A program made the translations under genes and the position numbers. DNA of 64,000 nucleotides from Scolanthus callimorphus (taxonomy: Eukaryota; Cnidaria; Anthozoa; Actiniaria; Edwardsiidae): NCBI GenBank assembly GCA_033964015.1, contig CM066912.1:18215073-18279072 (forward strand), in the 5' to 3' direction. Of this stretch, positions 1 to 12,300 are shown in pieces (position 1 is the first letter of the stretch; the number at the start of each line of letters is the position of its first letter). The notes below the pieces were generated by a model. That model was not told where the DNA came from. It did no database searches and saw only the letters and a program-made list of their open reading frames with translations.

Positions 1-850
1 TTCATTAGTCTTATATTTAACTATTACTTTATACATATTGTAAATAAGTGTTTTTAAATAATTTTATTGTAAATAACTGTGTAATTTAGCCAATTTCGCT
101 GCAAATCAGTTTCTTAATAAACTACTCTATCTAGAGGTGATATTATAATATTATTACATTATCATCATCAGTACTGCAAACTACCTATGCTGACTTGCCA
201 GTTACATTTGCCTGATGTCAACCTTTAGCCTGATGTTTTTTGTTACACTTTTCAAATGGTAATGAATACAGAAACTGGCAGGTTTACATCCTCCTACAAA
301 CTCGTAGACTAGAGTTACCATTATCATTATAAAATTATGTTGCTTTCTGTTTTATATTTTTAGTACAGTCATAGCTATGTACTTGTACTTTCACTTTCAT
401 ACTTTTCAGTCATTTCCGTTATACAATATTATTATGCACACCGCAACATATTGGTTTTTTTTTCACACAAACACTAGAATCTAGAATATGTTAGAAGATG
501 TATTAAAGCCTTTTCCTGTTCATGTTAGGACGCGACATGCACCAAAACAATATCTGGTTTACAAAATGCATCATTGAATCATTAAGTTACGAAAGGTAAT
601 CGATTTTTAAATTTGAACTTATGTTTTTCAAGTAAAGCCAAAGGAAAGCATATCAATTAAATTTAAAATTATGATCTCTTAAAACCTTAAACCGACAGAA
701 AATATTGCGGTGTGCACCTTGCATCAATATGGTATAAGCATTGGCGGCCCAGTGTGTAAAATCAAAGTTGAATATAAATAGACATTAAGTTTAAGTAAAA
801 ATATCACACTTACCAAGTAATATAAATTTGTTACAAAATCATATTTTACC

Positions 851-1121
851 TTGATTCGAGTTTGATTTCGGGTAGGTTTTTCCGAGGTGTAGATCTGAAT
901 TTACTAGTAATGGAAGAAGTCGAAGCTCGTGTCCTCATAGGTTTTTGCTTTCCAACTTGCGAAGCATTGCTACAGGCTCTTTGTCGATTTGTTCCAGCTG
1001 AAGCCGCCAAAATATCCGGCTCACTCGTAGACCTATTTAAGCTTGTTTCCGGGGGCCCAAGGAAGCTAGATTCCATAGTTAAACTGTTAGCCATGTCCCC
1101 TGGTTGTAATATGAAGGTCAA
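851..1121 (-). CDS. Probable first coding exon of an unidentified gene (partial, runs off left edge)
   Basis: An open frame of about 90 codons on the minus strand starts at ATG 1121 (another in-frame ATG follows nine codons later) and ends at a good splice donor, AATCAAG|GTAAAA, at 851/850. The peptide is rich in Ser, Thr, Arg and Ala, has a stretch TSLNRSTSEPDILA, and looks like a disordered N-terminus. I see no domain and do not recognise the protein. The next exon was not found in positions 1-850, so it may lie outside the window. The overlapping plus-strand frame is taken as a shadow. The alternative is a chance ORF; the donor and the lack of repeats favour a real exon. Confidence 0.4.
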
Positions 1122-1998
1122 CTAATAATGAAAGCCATTAAAGAGATAACTTTTTGTCGTAAGTTATCATTATAACTTGCTCATCCTGATTCGATCACTG
1201 ATTATGTGGTCGGTATTATTGATAGACACTTCGCTATAAATTTGGATCCCATTTCCTACATCTCCAATGTGTCCTTCATCTCAAGTCAAAATGTAATAAC
1301 TGAACTTCAATCTTGGCTCGCATAAAACTCTTAGTTTCTGATGCAAATTTTTAAAATGCCTTCTCAGGATAACAACATAAAAACAGCATGTGCCTTTTGA
1401 AATAATTCAAAACAAACTCGATCCTTTAGCATAAAGCTGATTCAGGGATGGTCGATGTTTCAGCTTTCTTCTTGGTCATCAATTCGCTTGTCTAACGGCG
1501 TCTATAGCGATTGAAACTTTAAAAGCCGGCTGTTGTTTGGAGTTGTCGATCTTGTGTGTTCACCTTGCTCGTGCGATTTTCGTGCGATCCCAAAGCCGAA
1601 CTTTGTTAGCAAACCTCTTCTCTCCCCGACAAAATCGCTACATACAAATCAAAAGCTTGTTGGCAGTGTAAATAATGGATACGACTGGCAAAAAGGACTG
1701 CAGGCTTGCAAATTCGAGAGATATTGGAGTTTAGTGTCAGTTTGTGTCAGGCATCAACAGGCATTCCGAACATCAACAGAATCCGAACACGTCGATTGGA
1801 GACTGGGACGGGACAAGCTGAAACGATATAGTAGACGGTCGGCAGGTCACGTCCGACCGAAAAAGGACCATGTACCAGCACTGAGCACAGGCGATCCGGC
1901 TGACATGCGGCCAAGCTCCTAGTCATGTCATGTGGGGTACTGTGAATGCAACATTGCGCTGTAAATTATACGTAAATGTAAATATTGAAATAAAATCA

Positions 1999-2221
1999 TG
2001 TGACATCTCCTCGAATGTTGTATTTGTCAAATAAAGTGATCCTGGAGCGATTACCTTTTGGGTGTTTTTGTGCCTTTGATACCTCTACCGTATGTTATAA
2101 TAGAAAAATCTAAACATACGGTAGGGGTATTAAGTAAAAGGCACACAAACACCCAAAATGCAATCAAATCGCTGCAGCATCACTTTATTTGACAACTACA
2201 ACATTCGAGGAGATGTCACAC
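1999..2221. repeat. Foldback MITE (inverted repeat about 105 bp per arm)
   Basis: The left arm starts TGTGACATCTCCTCGAATG and the right arm ends with its near-perfect complement. The arms meet near 2105 around TATGTTATAATAG. The left arm alone, with its outer flank, recurs at 50034-50152. Confidence 0.7.
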
Positions 2222-2756
2222 AATAATATACAGGGCAAACTGATTACTCGATGTTGATTGGCTAAGAGCGAGGGCATTTGTTTCTTTATTGAGGGCAAAA
2301 TTACTTTGCACACGCCTAAATACGTGCAGTCAACACGCGCGCTGAATTTTGCCCTTTTATATCATAAACAGCCATGGGTTCCTCGTAAAATGAGGGATTT
2401 TTTTTTCACTTGTGTTCTCAATTCGCCGCGAAAAAAATGAAAACACTCGTGAAATAATAATCCCTAATTACTCGGCTCCATGCGATTACCTATACTTACA
2501 TTTAAGAAATAAAACATTTTTTCTGTGCCTTCATAGAGTTTTGAAAACCGAGGCGTTGTTTGGGAGAATTCGAGAGCAGATCATGAAGCACGAGACGAAG
2601 TACAGAGGGCCCTCAGTGACTCCAGTGTCAAGTGAAACAGTGCTCTTTTTGACCCTTATTTCTATCAATACAGCTTCCCGCGCCCAATAGATTGTGGAAG
2701 CCTTCAAGTAAGTAAATTTCCTTTATTTCATTTCTAGTTTCAATATTATATTTAAC

Positions 2757-2937
2757 AAATGTCCTCTGATTTTCCGTGGTATGTCCTCTTATATACCACG
2801 GAATGACGTAATAAAGTGGTCAAAATGTTGTGGACTCACGAGGCGCAGCCGAGTTGGTCCGCAGTACATTTTGACCACTTTATTACGTCATTCCGTGGTA
2901 TATAAGAGGAAATACCACGGAAAAACAGAGGACATTT
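2757..2937. repeat. Foldback MITE with two nested CCGTGGTAT palindromes
   Basis: AAATGTCCTCTGATTTTCCG at 2757 pairs with the complementary end at 2937. The arms of about 70 bp include TGACGTAATAAAGTGGTCAA and its complement, separated by about 35 bp of GC-rich loop. Further CCGTGGTATAT copies at 3043-3056 suggest a decayed neighbour. Confidence 0.7.
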
Positions 2938-4446
2938 TTTATACCACAACAAAAAGGCAAAAATAAATACAAAAACAGCGCGCGCGCTCGACCAAACGGT
3001 GTTTTCGTTGGTTCTTTTTAGCGCGCGCTGGTGATGGCGCGTTCCGTGGTATATACTTTTATGTACCCATGGCTGAGAGCCAATCAGAAACGCGCGCGTT
3101 GTGGTATAATTATATATTGATACCGAACTATGTTGTCTGTAAATTCTCAACGCCTCTTGCACTTTGGTCGCCTGTGGTGTTATCGTCAAAACCGAAGGCG
3201 GAAACTGTCTCCCTAGAAAGTTAATGTGGCAGAACACGATGGCGAGCTGGAATGGAAGCGATGAGTGAATTTGAAAGCTTCATTTATGGCAAAGAAGGAA
3301 ACGAAACTATCGACTTGCATCTTCTGGACTTGTCAAACATTACCTGGGGATTCTGATTTGGGATTAGAAGTTTTTACTGAAACGAGAACTGCTTCGGAAA
3401 AACTGAAAGACGAGTACTCAGCTGTCATTGTGAGAGACTGGTTTTGCTTTTGCCCAGCACTCAGCAGCCGAGCTCAGGTAAAAACTACTAAACAGTGTTA
3501 TCTCACAAGCCTTAGCTCTACATCGGAGCTCAATGTGCATTGTGAAAGGCATTTCAAGACATTTTTCAATCCTTTATTAAATTATTTCGATGTCGTAAAA
3601 GTTTTGTTTTGTTCTTCGCCGAATTTGGTAGCGTCACGCCAATCGCTAGCCTCAACAAAGCTCAAGGAAACTCGCCCTTTCCCACCAAATTATAAGCTCG
3701 TCCATGAAAAAATAATTTTATGTTTGGGATGCTTTTTAGTCATTTTCCGCCCATTTTTGCCACTATTTTACTACACGACTGAGACGTGACGTAATTTCTA
3801 TGACCCTCATAGAGATTTGAAACACAGCTCTCAGCCAATCAGAGGGCGCGTACGATCTCAATTATTTTATAATTACGTATAATCTTTACAGCGACAACGT
3901 TGCATGTTTCTTTCACAGTATCCCACATGACTACATGACTAAATAAATATTATAATTATTATTATTATTATTTTGACTAGAGCTTGGATCGCCTGTGGTA
4001 CCCAGGCAGGTTTGTTTGAACAAAGCGAGCATGGGCAGCATGGTTTGGATAATATACTTTTCTTGCAAAGAAAGCCGTGGTGGGTTTGCCAGGTACGGTC
4101 TATCACTAATAGACCATTAGTAGCTCAGCCAATCAGAATGCAGGATTTGTAATAGATTATTATTTGTTTTTACTAAATTTAGATAGCCTGCGTAGCCTGC
4201 TGTGTTGTTTGCGAGAGGACCGTCGGAAGAGACGCGAGAGTGCATGAGTTAAGCTTTTTGTTTCCTAGTGTATAATCAATGCCACGCCGTGGAATCCTCA
4301 TGGATGATAAGCAAATAATCATATAAATTCGTTGACGTCTTCTTCAATGTTCGATCTGCCACGTGCGGCATAGTTTCATTCTGCCTCAGATGATCCCTAT
4401 ACGCATTGCGGCTTAGACCCCGTCCAAACTACACCGTTTTCAAACG

Positions 4447-5437
4447 TAATAATATGGATGCAAAAATTTCTCGATTCTGATTGGTCGAGAGCAGTGCAGT
4501 TTTAGTGAAATCACAGTGCAGAAACCCGAAATCACAGTGCAGAAACCTGAAATCACAGTGCAGAAACCTGAAATCACAGTGCAGAAACCTGAAATCACAG
4601 TGCAGAAACCTGAAATCACAGTGCAGAAACCTGAAATCACAGTGCAGATTACAAACTTGAGCAAATCTGATTGGCTTAAATAAACAATGGATTTTGCGAA
4701 CGAGCCAATCAAATGCGCGCTAGCTGTCACGCCACTCGATCTGTTTGAGCTCCTTGTCAACAAGATCGGATCTGGATGTGGAAGGAGAAAATCGGTTCCT
4801 TTTCATGAAAATTATCTTCCGAAACTTGTGGAAAGCAAAATATGAATTCCTTATGGATTTGAGCAAGACTTGTTTACGTTTTCATTTTTTGTTATGGAAG
4901 GATATGAAGGAAAATCTTCGTTGACTGCGAATCTAGCAGCGGGAAATGCCAGCGATAAAAATGAACTAGAAATTTACAAGAACACATGCGATACGGACAG
5001 TTTTCCGGATCAAATTCCTGTCGATCTTGGTTGTTTAGCTGTTACAAGAAAGTTTACACAAGAGAAGACTTCAGGTATGTCTTCTGTGGAAGTTTACCTA
5101 GCTATGTTTACCTTTCTGGTCAATATTCTGCTCGTTTTTGGTGACCAAAAATGCACAAGCATCTCAGCTTTCAAAAGCAATTCAAACTGAAAGAAACCAA
5201 GCAATTAATTAATACAGGCTCTCTTATGTTATTTTACCTTGGAATCTGAAATGAAGTTTATGATTGTCAAAACAGAATTCCACCTGCTTCTAGCATAAAA
5301 TAAATTGTTGTGTCAAGTATATTTATGTCAAGTTAGGTTTCGTAAACTTTGCTCGCCTGTCTCGCACGCGTTCAGTGCATTTGTGGCCGCTACAAATAAA
5401 TGGTCTTTCTCTGAAAATTTTTGCATCCATATTATTA
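4447..5437. mobile_element. Nested non-autonomous TIR element containing a 21-bp tandem array
   Basis: Terminal inverted repeats TAATAATATGGATGCAAAAA at 4447 and the complement ending at 5437. It contains seven copies of a 21-bp unit (4508-4648) and a 106-codon open frame at 4870-5190 (MEGYEGKSS...) of unknown nature. No transposase domain was seen. Confidence 0.65.
4508..4648. repeat. Tandem repeat, 21-bp unit, about 7 copies
   Basis: Unit GAAATCACAGTGCAGAAACC(T/C), nearly identical between copies. Because 21 is a multiple of three it creates a spurious minus-strand repeat peptide (GFCTVIS), which I do not treat as a gene. Confidence 0.95.
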
Positions 5438-5441
5438 ATAC

Positions 5442-5604
5442 GTAATCATACGACTATTCTCGTTCAATTTGGGATTAGTTACACTCGTGAGTTTTCAAAA
5501 AGCTCAAATTGCACTCGCCCTAACGGGCTCGTGCAATTTCGATACTTTTTGAAAAACTCACTCGTGCAATTAATCCCAAATTGAACTCGAAGTCGTATGA
5601 TTAC
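5442..5604. repeat. Foldback MITE (near-palindrome)
   Basis: GTAATCATACGACT at 5442 pairs with AGTCGTATGATTAC ending at 5604. The arms continue through CAATTTGGGATTA and its complement to a centre at GCCCTAACGGGC. It lies immediately beside the 4447-5437 element. Confidence 0.75.
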
Positions 5605-6444
5605 CTATACAAAGCGGATACTTTTTGCTCCGTTTTCAAAAAGATTTGCGTCCACACTTATCGTTTTCGTATTGTTTTCGCCGTTTTCGGTGAGTGTTTT
5701 CGGCGTTGTAGTGTAGACGATAGCCGTATCCGGAGCAAAAAGTATCCGTTTTCGTTTACAGAAGGTTTACAGAGGTTTGTATAACTAAGGGCCACAGTGT
5801 GGACTAAAATGGCTTAAAGTTCTTAGTGCGCCACATAAGAATATTTTTATTTTTTTAAAAAGAAGTTAAACTAAAGTCCCTAAAGCCAATAAGTTTCGTA
5901 CTTTCTAGTATTCAGATTTTTGGCCACACGTTGCTCGAATCACTAAAAAATGTTGTTTTCCTTTAGTCTTTAACTCTCGCGGCCAGTCCTTTTGCGAGGA
6001 TTTTAAAAATGTACAGCTTGCGTTACACGTATAAATATGTAGATGATGTCAGCAGTATTCCCACACTTCCTCTATCGTGCACCCAACCTCAAGGCAGCAC
6101 TCTTCCAGGTAGGTGGTCGGTCGAGAAGGCTCCTGACCCCATACTTTAGACCGCTTGCTCTTTATCCTTCCAAGGAATGTCTGCGCATTTTGCTTTGACC
6201 GTGTGATATCTGAAAGGAAAAGAAACTAAACATATTTTCTACACACAATAATAATGGGTTTGACACTAAATTTTGTCCCGCGTGTTGCCTTTTGTACGAC
6301 CCCTCGGCGACCCAAAGTTAGCGCTGGATGTTGAGGGCTGAGCCCGAGAGCCATTGGATGCTCAGTATGCAAAAGTGCTAATTAGCAGACTTATGACGTC
6401 ACAAGATGGACACAGGTCCAGCTTCGTATAGTAAAATGGGGGGA

Positions 6445-6461
6445 GGGGGGGGGGGGGGGGG
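6445..6461 (+). repeat. Poly(G) run of 17
   Basis: G homopolymer in a G-rich stretch that starts at 6438. Its length may be unreliable in the assembly. Confidence 0.9.
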
Positions 6462-6889
6462 TACGGCTCGCAACAAAATTGACCCCACGGCTCCCTTGCG
6501 AAGAGACTTGCAAGGATAGACTGCTAAAACTGAAGATGCTGCCGATTTCGTATTGACACGATATTTTACACATTTTAGATCTGCACTTTCTCAAATCCGC
6601 CCTGTTGAACGCACTTCAATGGTTCAAGCTCAGTAACCCTAATGTTCATTTTTTCCGAAGAGCTACAGTAGCTACATTACCTGTGATTATAGATTTTCTA
6701 GCTACTATTACTCCACAGAACCTCTCCAAGATGTTCTTAAACTCCGCTTTTGTCTTACAAAGCTTAAATCTGTATGTTGTTGTCGGAGTTCCACCCACAA
6801 GAAGAACATGGCTCGCTAGACCGATGACCATGATGTAATGTACACGTGTAGCAAGCATCATCTGAAAGAAACAAGCACACGAAAATCAC

Positions 6890-8600
6890 CCAATCTACTA
6901 AGCAATCTACGAAGCTAAAAGGCAGCGTCGGAAAGCCGAGAAAATCTGGCGGAAATCAAAGTCGGCTGAAGACTTTCTCGCTTTTAAAAGAAGGAGGAAT
7001 TATGCGACTTTTGTCACGAACAAAGCGCGGAAGGCATTCTACGCAGACTTCGTAGAGGAAAACAGTCATGACCAAGCGAAACTGTTCAGAGGGGTGAAGA
7101 GTCTTCTAGCACCTAAGAAGGACAAAATTAGCTTTCCTGATTACCATGATAACAGTGCGTTGGCGGACGACATAGGTAACTACTTTTGTCGTAAGATAAG
7201 TGCCATCCGTATATAGCTCGATGCTGTGGAAGTTCCGCCTGATAGCACATGCGCAGTTCCAGAGGACTCTGTAGTCGATGAGAGCCATTCCTATCCTGCA
7301 TTCCATCTGCTCTCCGATGATGATGTCCGGAGTCTGGTCCAGACGTCTGCCAGGAAGACCTGCGCTCTAGACCCGATGCTAACATCCTTGGTATTTACGT
7401 GTCTGGAGGAACTGCTACCAGTGATCAAGTGTATATTAAGTTCTTCGCTCTCAATGGGTTACTTTCCAGCCAGATGGAAGGAGGCTCTTGTTGACCCTCG
7501 TCTTAAGGCGGGAAAAGACGCCAGCATTCCCAATTTGCGTCCAGTGAGCAACCTTCAATTCATATCTAAGCTCTCCGGACGTGCTGTATGCAATCAGATG
7601 CACAATCACATGATGAAGTTCGAGTTGTATTCTTTACTCCAGTCTGCTTACCGTAAACAGCACAGTACTGAGACGGCCTTACTCAAGGTACACAATGATA
7701 TCATGCTAAATATGGACAGCCAGAAAGTCACTCTTCTGGTTCTTCTTGATTTAGGTGCCGCGTTTGACACGGTCGACCATACTATTCTGTTGAAGCGGCT
7801 AGAATCAAGCTTGGAGTAACGGCTACTGCGCTCCGCTGGTTCAAATCGTACCTGGCGGACAGATCTCAGCGCGTGTGCTTTGAAGGGTGTTTGTCCAGGA
7901 AATTCGATCTTCTCCATGGTGTTCCGCAAGGCTCGTGTCTAGGGCCACTTCTGTTCACGATCTATGCAAGCAAGCTCTTTCACGTTATCAAGGCGCATCT
8001 TCCGGAAGTACACGTTTACGCCGACGACACTCAGTTATATCTGTCGTTTAAGCCGGACACTGATATGATATCAGTCAGGCAAATACGGTAGCAGCTATGC
8101 AAAACTGTATTAATGCAATTAGGACGTGGATGACGTTAGATAAACTAAAGCTTAACGACAACAAAACAGAGATAATTGTGATAGGCACACAGGCCCAGCT
8201 ACACATATCAATAAGGTCTGGCAGTCAGCATTTTTCCATCTTTATAATATCAGGCAAATCAGAAAATATCTTTCATACGACAACACTAAGTTGCTTGTGC
8301 AGTCCGTTGTCATGGCGCGACTAGATTACTGTAATAGCCTTCTTTATGGAGTGCCAGCCGTACATCTTTCTAAACTCCAGCGACTACAGAACGCGGCTGC
8401 GCGGTTAATAAGCTACACTCCTAGACACTGCCACGTCACTCCAGTGCTTTTTTGAGCTGCAGTACTGGCTACCTGTCAAGTATAGAGTAAACTTCAAGAT
8501 CGCGACTCTCGCATAAAGCAATTCATAATATGGCTCCCATTTACCTTAGAGATCTTATTAATATTAGTAAAAACAGTAGTACTGCGCATTTGATCATATC
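6890..8600 (+). pseudogene. Decayed CR1/L2-like non-LTR retrotransposon (reverse transcriptase part)
   Basis: Several plus-strand frames together give the C-terminal half of a LINE protein. From 6900 there is a charged linker after the endonuclease position. At 7226-7819 the RT N-terminal blocks are seen, with LRPVSNLQFISKLSGR, SAYRKQHSTETALL and the catalytic block LLVLLDLGAAFDTVDH. At 7820-8080 there follow HGVPQGSCLGPLLFTIYAS and the YADDTQLYL catalytic motif. At 8290-8480 there is the RT thumb and tail. The first two RT blocks are in different frames, there are stops at 7215, 7817 and 8089, and the endonuclease end is missing, so the copy is dead. The motif set fits the CR1/L2/Jockey group rather than RTE. 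It ends near an ATT microsatellite at 8635. Confidence 0.85.
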
Positions 8601-9227
8601 CACATGCTAAAATGCGCATAACAAGTATTAAATATTATTATTATTATTACTCTTCACATAAGTTGTGAGATTTTTCTTTAGTACAGCGGGTGCCGTAGTG
8701 AGAAGCAAGGTTAATACTCCTCGGTCTATTTTCAAGGGAAAATAAGCCGAAACCGGTCTCCTCGATAGCCCGCGAGGTGACGTCGCCTGATTACACGTGT
8801 CTGAGTTCTGATATCACAAAAACCTCTTTCAAATGTACAACACGTGGGAAGCCCGTGGCCGATGATAAACCAGCTTGGCAGGCGAGAAAAGACAAACATA
8901 GCATAACAGACAGAGGAGGAAGAGTGACATGACTATCGGTCGTTAAACGCGGCTCTACATGAAAAATACCATGATTTGGTATTCGCATTTGTTTGATAAT
9001 AAGGAATCATTAATGCGTTTCTTGGGAGTGCATCTTCGACAAACTGCATCTTGACATGATTAATTGTTACATATAAACATAGGATATCGGACCGTAGGAT
9101 GGTGCTGCTTGTATCAGTTTTCGGAATGATTCTTGTCCATCCGTTTTCCAAAGCGTTTCTATATTTATTAGCCGGGCCAGCTATTTTCCAGGCCGAATAA
9201 CTATAGTATGCAAATAACTGGGTCATT

Positions 9228-9489
9228 ACTGGGTCCCAGCAGTACATATATAAGATATGAACTCATTGGAGCATATGTCAGTTGGTTTGAGAACAAGCGC
9301 CGGAATGGCGTCCATGGGAGACACCATCTATCGGTAGCGACTTTTGGTCTCATTGTGCTCATCCTTAGGCCTGACGGTGCCTCTTGGCTTTGCTTCCCCC
9401 ACCCTCCCTCCCGTCAGTTATTGCCATTGTCATCTTTGGCTCCGCCAGGCTTCCTCTCCCATAACTTATATAGTACAATGGGACCCAGT
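9228..9489. repeat. Putative MITE with ACTGGGTCCCA ends
   Basis: ACTGGGTCCCAGCAGTACAT with ATATAAG at 9228 is matched by the imperfect complement ending GGGACCCAGT at 9489 (262 bp). No clear target duplication was identified. Confidence 0.45.
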
Positions 9490-12231
9490 GAGAATATATC
9501 ACGAATGGAGCTGGAGTTTGATGGATCGGGGGTGGAAGCTGAATAATGAATAAATAATGACGGGTGCTACGAACAAATGAATAAATAATTACTGCGTCGA
9601 AAAGGCGAAGACTAATGAATGACAAGTTTCTACAATTGAATCATGAATAACAGTCGTCACATTAACAATGAATAATAAATTACGTCTAAAAAAAGGTTAA
9701 GGAATACTACACAATTGAAGAAAAACGCCAAAGAATAAGGAATAATCAGGGTCCAATTATTCAGCTTACACCCCGAGTTCGATCGTGCAAATTGATGCCA
9801 TAAATACTCTGAGGACTGCTCATCAATCCTTCCTTCACTGTCCTACTAAAGGGCGAATAGGGCACTATGGAGACTACTACTGTGTTATTCAGCCAATCGC
9901 ATTACTACTTTGTTAGTTTCCGCACTTCTTTGCACTGCAAAACCTACAACATTCACTGAATTAGAAATATAAAAGTGTTCCTTTACCAGCGAGGAACTGT
10001 TTAGCAGGCTAAATACAAATATGCTGGATGGCGCACAAAGTTCTTTTGGGAATTGAGCAGCGCATTTGTTCATTGAAACCATGGAAGTGCTTGATAAACT
10101 AAATAGATCAACCACATTGTGTTCACTGTCTCTCTATAATAGATCTTAGCGGTTTTGCAACGGTACATGGCAGATAACGAATTCTCATTTTGACACTTTT
10201 GGAGGACAATTTGCATATCACATGGAAAGATGTGTTTGTCAGTTTTCCATTGGCCGCGTTCCAAAACGCAAGATTGAAAATGACGAGGATGCCCTACAAA
10301 TCACAAAAGCATCACCCTTTATTGTGCCAAGTCCTGGTTACTGAAATATTTAGCTAGAATATTTACAAGAATATTTTCAAGGGAAGTATCCCTTACCACG
10401 CGCGAGTGTCTTCCTACTGACTTCAGGACTTTGTATTATGTGAGAGGGAGAGTGTCAGGCTTTGTGCAATGTTGCCCTCTTCTGAAAAAGGTAAATACAA
10501 TACCAGTCATGCGATCAAAACCGGATCTTCATAACAAACAATACAAAACAAGGAACATACCCCTAAAATAGAACAGCGACGTTTATATCAGCATCGTCTT
10601 CTACCTTTCACGTCAAATCTCTCATGGACCTCAATACTTGTACATGTGCACAAACAATAGCGTAAGACTATGATCTGCTGTAGGCTGTTTTGTGGTAAGC
10701 AAGTACTGTCTGTGTAACTGTAACTAAATCATACATTAACTCCCCCGCCTGCCATCTCATTATTCCTATCAGCATTCGTCCCCCGTCAAGAGATTTTCGC
10801 CACATGCCCGAGGGGCAATTCGGCGCACTTTTCTCGACTACACCCCCGCAAAGCCCCGAGTATGCCTTGATCAATGCCGTAGAATCGATAGACGAAATTA
10901 GCAAACAGCAAGAACCATATAAAACATTGAAGCTAATCTCTCAAATTCAACCCAAACAAAAGGCTTCTGTTCCAATTTACTCACTCCAGATACCACCGTC
11001 ATAGAAAAGCACTTTGAATAAGCGTGAGTAGAACACCCGAAGACTGAGTACAACAAGCGATCCGGGTGGCCTGGCATTCGTACGTACTGGCAAGAACGGC
11101 CTAGAATCATATTTGTTCTGTCTTGAATTGACGAGCTATGATAAGTGGAGAACTCAAGCATTTGTAAAGTAAAATTTATAGCACGTCCAAGCATATTTCT
11201 ATTTGAAAAAATCTCCAACTTGACAATTCTTGTTAATTGATTCTTGCATACATGCTCAGGAATTCCGCGTCGACCGTTTGTACGTCTGACACGTCAGTCA
11301 GAACATTTTCTGATGCTCTTCTCGTCTGCTATATACGAATACATTAAAACTTTCCTTTCAAGCAAAAAAAGACGCAAAGTTGAAGAAAGTGGCCTGATTC
11401 ACATTCAGAAATAGCCTGAAGTTTAAGCCGGTCTTTTCCCTCAAACATTCAGGGTTGTGGAAAGGCGCACCTTTTTAAAATGCTCTAAAGACCTTTATCG
11501 CGGTTTTCATAAATTTCACAACAAAAACCTCGAAAAAAGCTTTTTCTTGTCACAGCTGGAAAACGTACCTTTGCTTTAAGTAAAGCTATAATATGCCTTC
11601 AGATGGCGTACCCACTTGTTCTATAGTGTTGTTTCTGTAGCATTTCAATTTCATTGTAACTGCAACATTCCTTCGCCTTGACAAACAGCAAAATTCACCA
11701 ACTTTGCCGAGTTGCTTTTACCCTCCTTTGCTAGTTTATTGATTTTGTGGGGCACTTTCAAGCAACGGATTGTAAAATACGACCGCGATAAGGTGATATT
11801 GTTGATATTGTTCTGATTTGACGAGATGCCATCACGAATCAGCACGTGGGTGGGTGTAGACAACCCACTGGGAATCGCAATCCACAAAATCACTTCTTAA
11901 ACTGGCCCACCGCTGAGAGTCAAGGCAAGCGCGAGATCCCCGCAACGGTCCGTAATAGAACTTGCTCCAAAATACACTAACGTAACTGCAAGGGGGAATT
12001 ATTGTTGCCGCAATAACTGAAACTCCTATATAAACAGATGTATTGTGCAGTTAAGGGTACTTTCATATTGGAGACCCGCTGTACTCAAAAGTACTAGAAG
12101 TATTGCAGTGAAACTATTTCCAATAAAAGTCATATACCAATTCGTTTTCCGAAAGACAAACTAATGAATTCCTGCTGTCCGTAATCAACTGGAACTGGAG
12201 CTCAAAATAGCTTTACAAATACACGTCCTTG
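9490..12231. other. Gene-free stretch
   Basis: No convincing exon, RNA or domain was found. 9540-9760 is rich in AATAAT/AATGAATAA. Open frames here are short, lack splice support or overlap on both strands. A weak candidate at 10668-10904 (minus) has no recognisable motif. Confidence 0.5.
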
Positions 12232-12300
12232 GGATGTGTGACCTAACGGATAGCGTCTGACTTCGGATCAGAAGATTAAGGGTTGGACCCTTCGCGGTCA
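12232..12300 (+). tRNA. tRNA-Arg(TCG)-like sequence, probably a pseudogene
   Basis: The anticodon arm is perfect: TCTGA, loop CTTCGGA, TCAGA, giving anticodon TCG (Arg). The D arm (ACCTAACGGATAGC) is about two bases short. The T arm AAGGG/CCCTT is intact, but its loop reads TTGGACC instead of TTCGANN. The 5' acceptor strand GGATGTG pairs poorly with the 3' strand CGCGGTC, which would fit a normal GACCGCG. It is therefore a recognisable but degenerate tRNA-Arg gene, or a tRNA-derived SINE head. No oligo-T terminator follows directly. Confidence 0.6.

Larger units (their letters stand above)
1888..3995. mobile_element. Long inverted-repeat DNA element with nested foldbacks
   Basis: The ends carry inverted repeats of about 110 bp: CAGGCGATCC at 1888 and its complement GGATCGCCTG ending at 3995. 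Both arms contain a related block with ACGTAAATG / TTACGTATAATC and CAACGTTGC. Inside lie two foldbacks (1999-2221 and 2757-2937) and a 174-codon open frame at 3265-3789 that I do not recognise. A solo arm of the same family occurs at 49933-50152. No transposase was found, so this is non-autonomous or a composite of several insertions. Confidence 0.5.
4416..5765. mobile_element. GTCCACAC-family MITE broken by nested insertions
   Basis: The left end GACCCCGTCCAAACTACACC at 4416 follows TTA. The interior of the same family resumes at 5610-5760 with GGATACTTTTTGCTCC and the complementary copy. Two elements (4447-5437 and 5442-5604) sit between the halves. The right terminus is not intact. Better copies of the family are at 59833-60274 and 60284-63779. 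Confidence 0.6.

Noticed and set aside
1533..1922. 129-codon plus-strand ORF
   Set aside because: No motif, and its end overlaps the terminal repeat of the 1888-3995 element.
3265..3789. 174-codon plus-strand ORF
   Set aside because: Lies inside an inverted-repeat element, has no recognisable domain or splice support; kept only as part of the element.
4440..4763. 107-codon minus-strand ORF with GFCTVIS repeats
   Set aside because: Product of the 21-bp tandem repeat inside a MITE.
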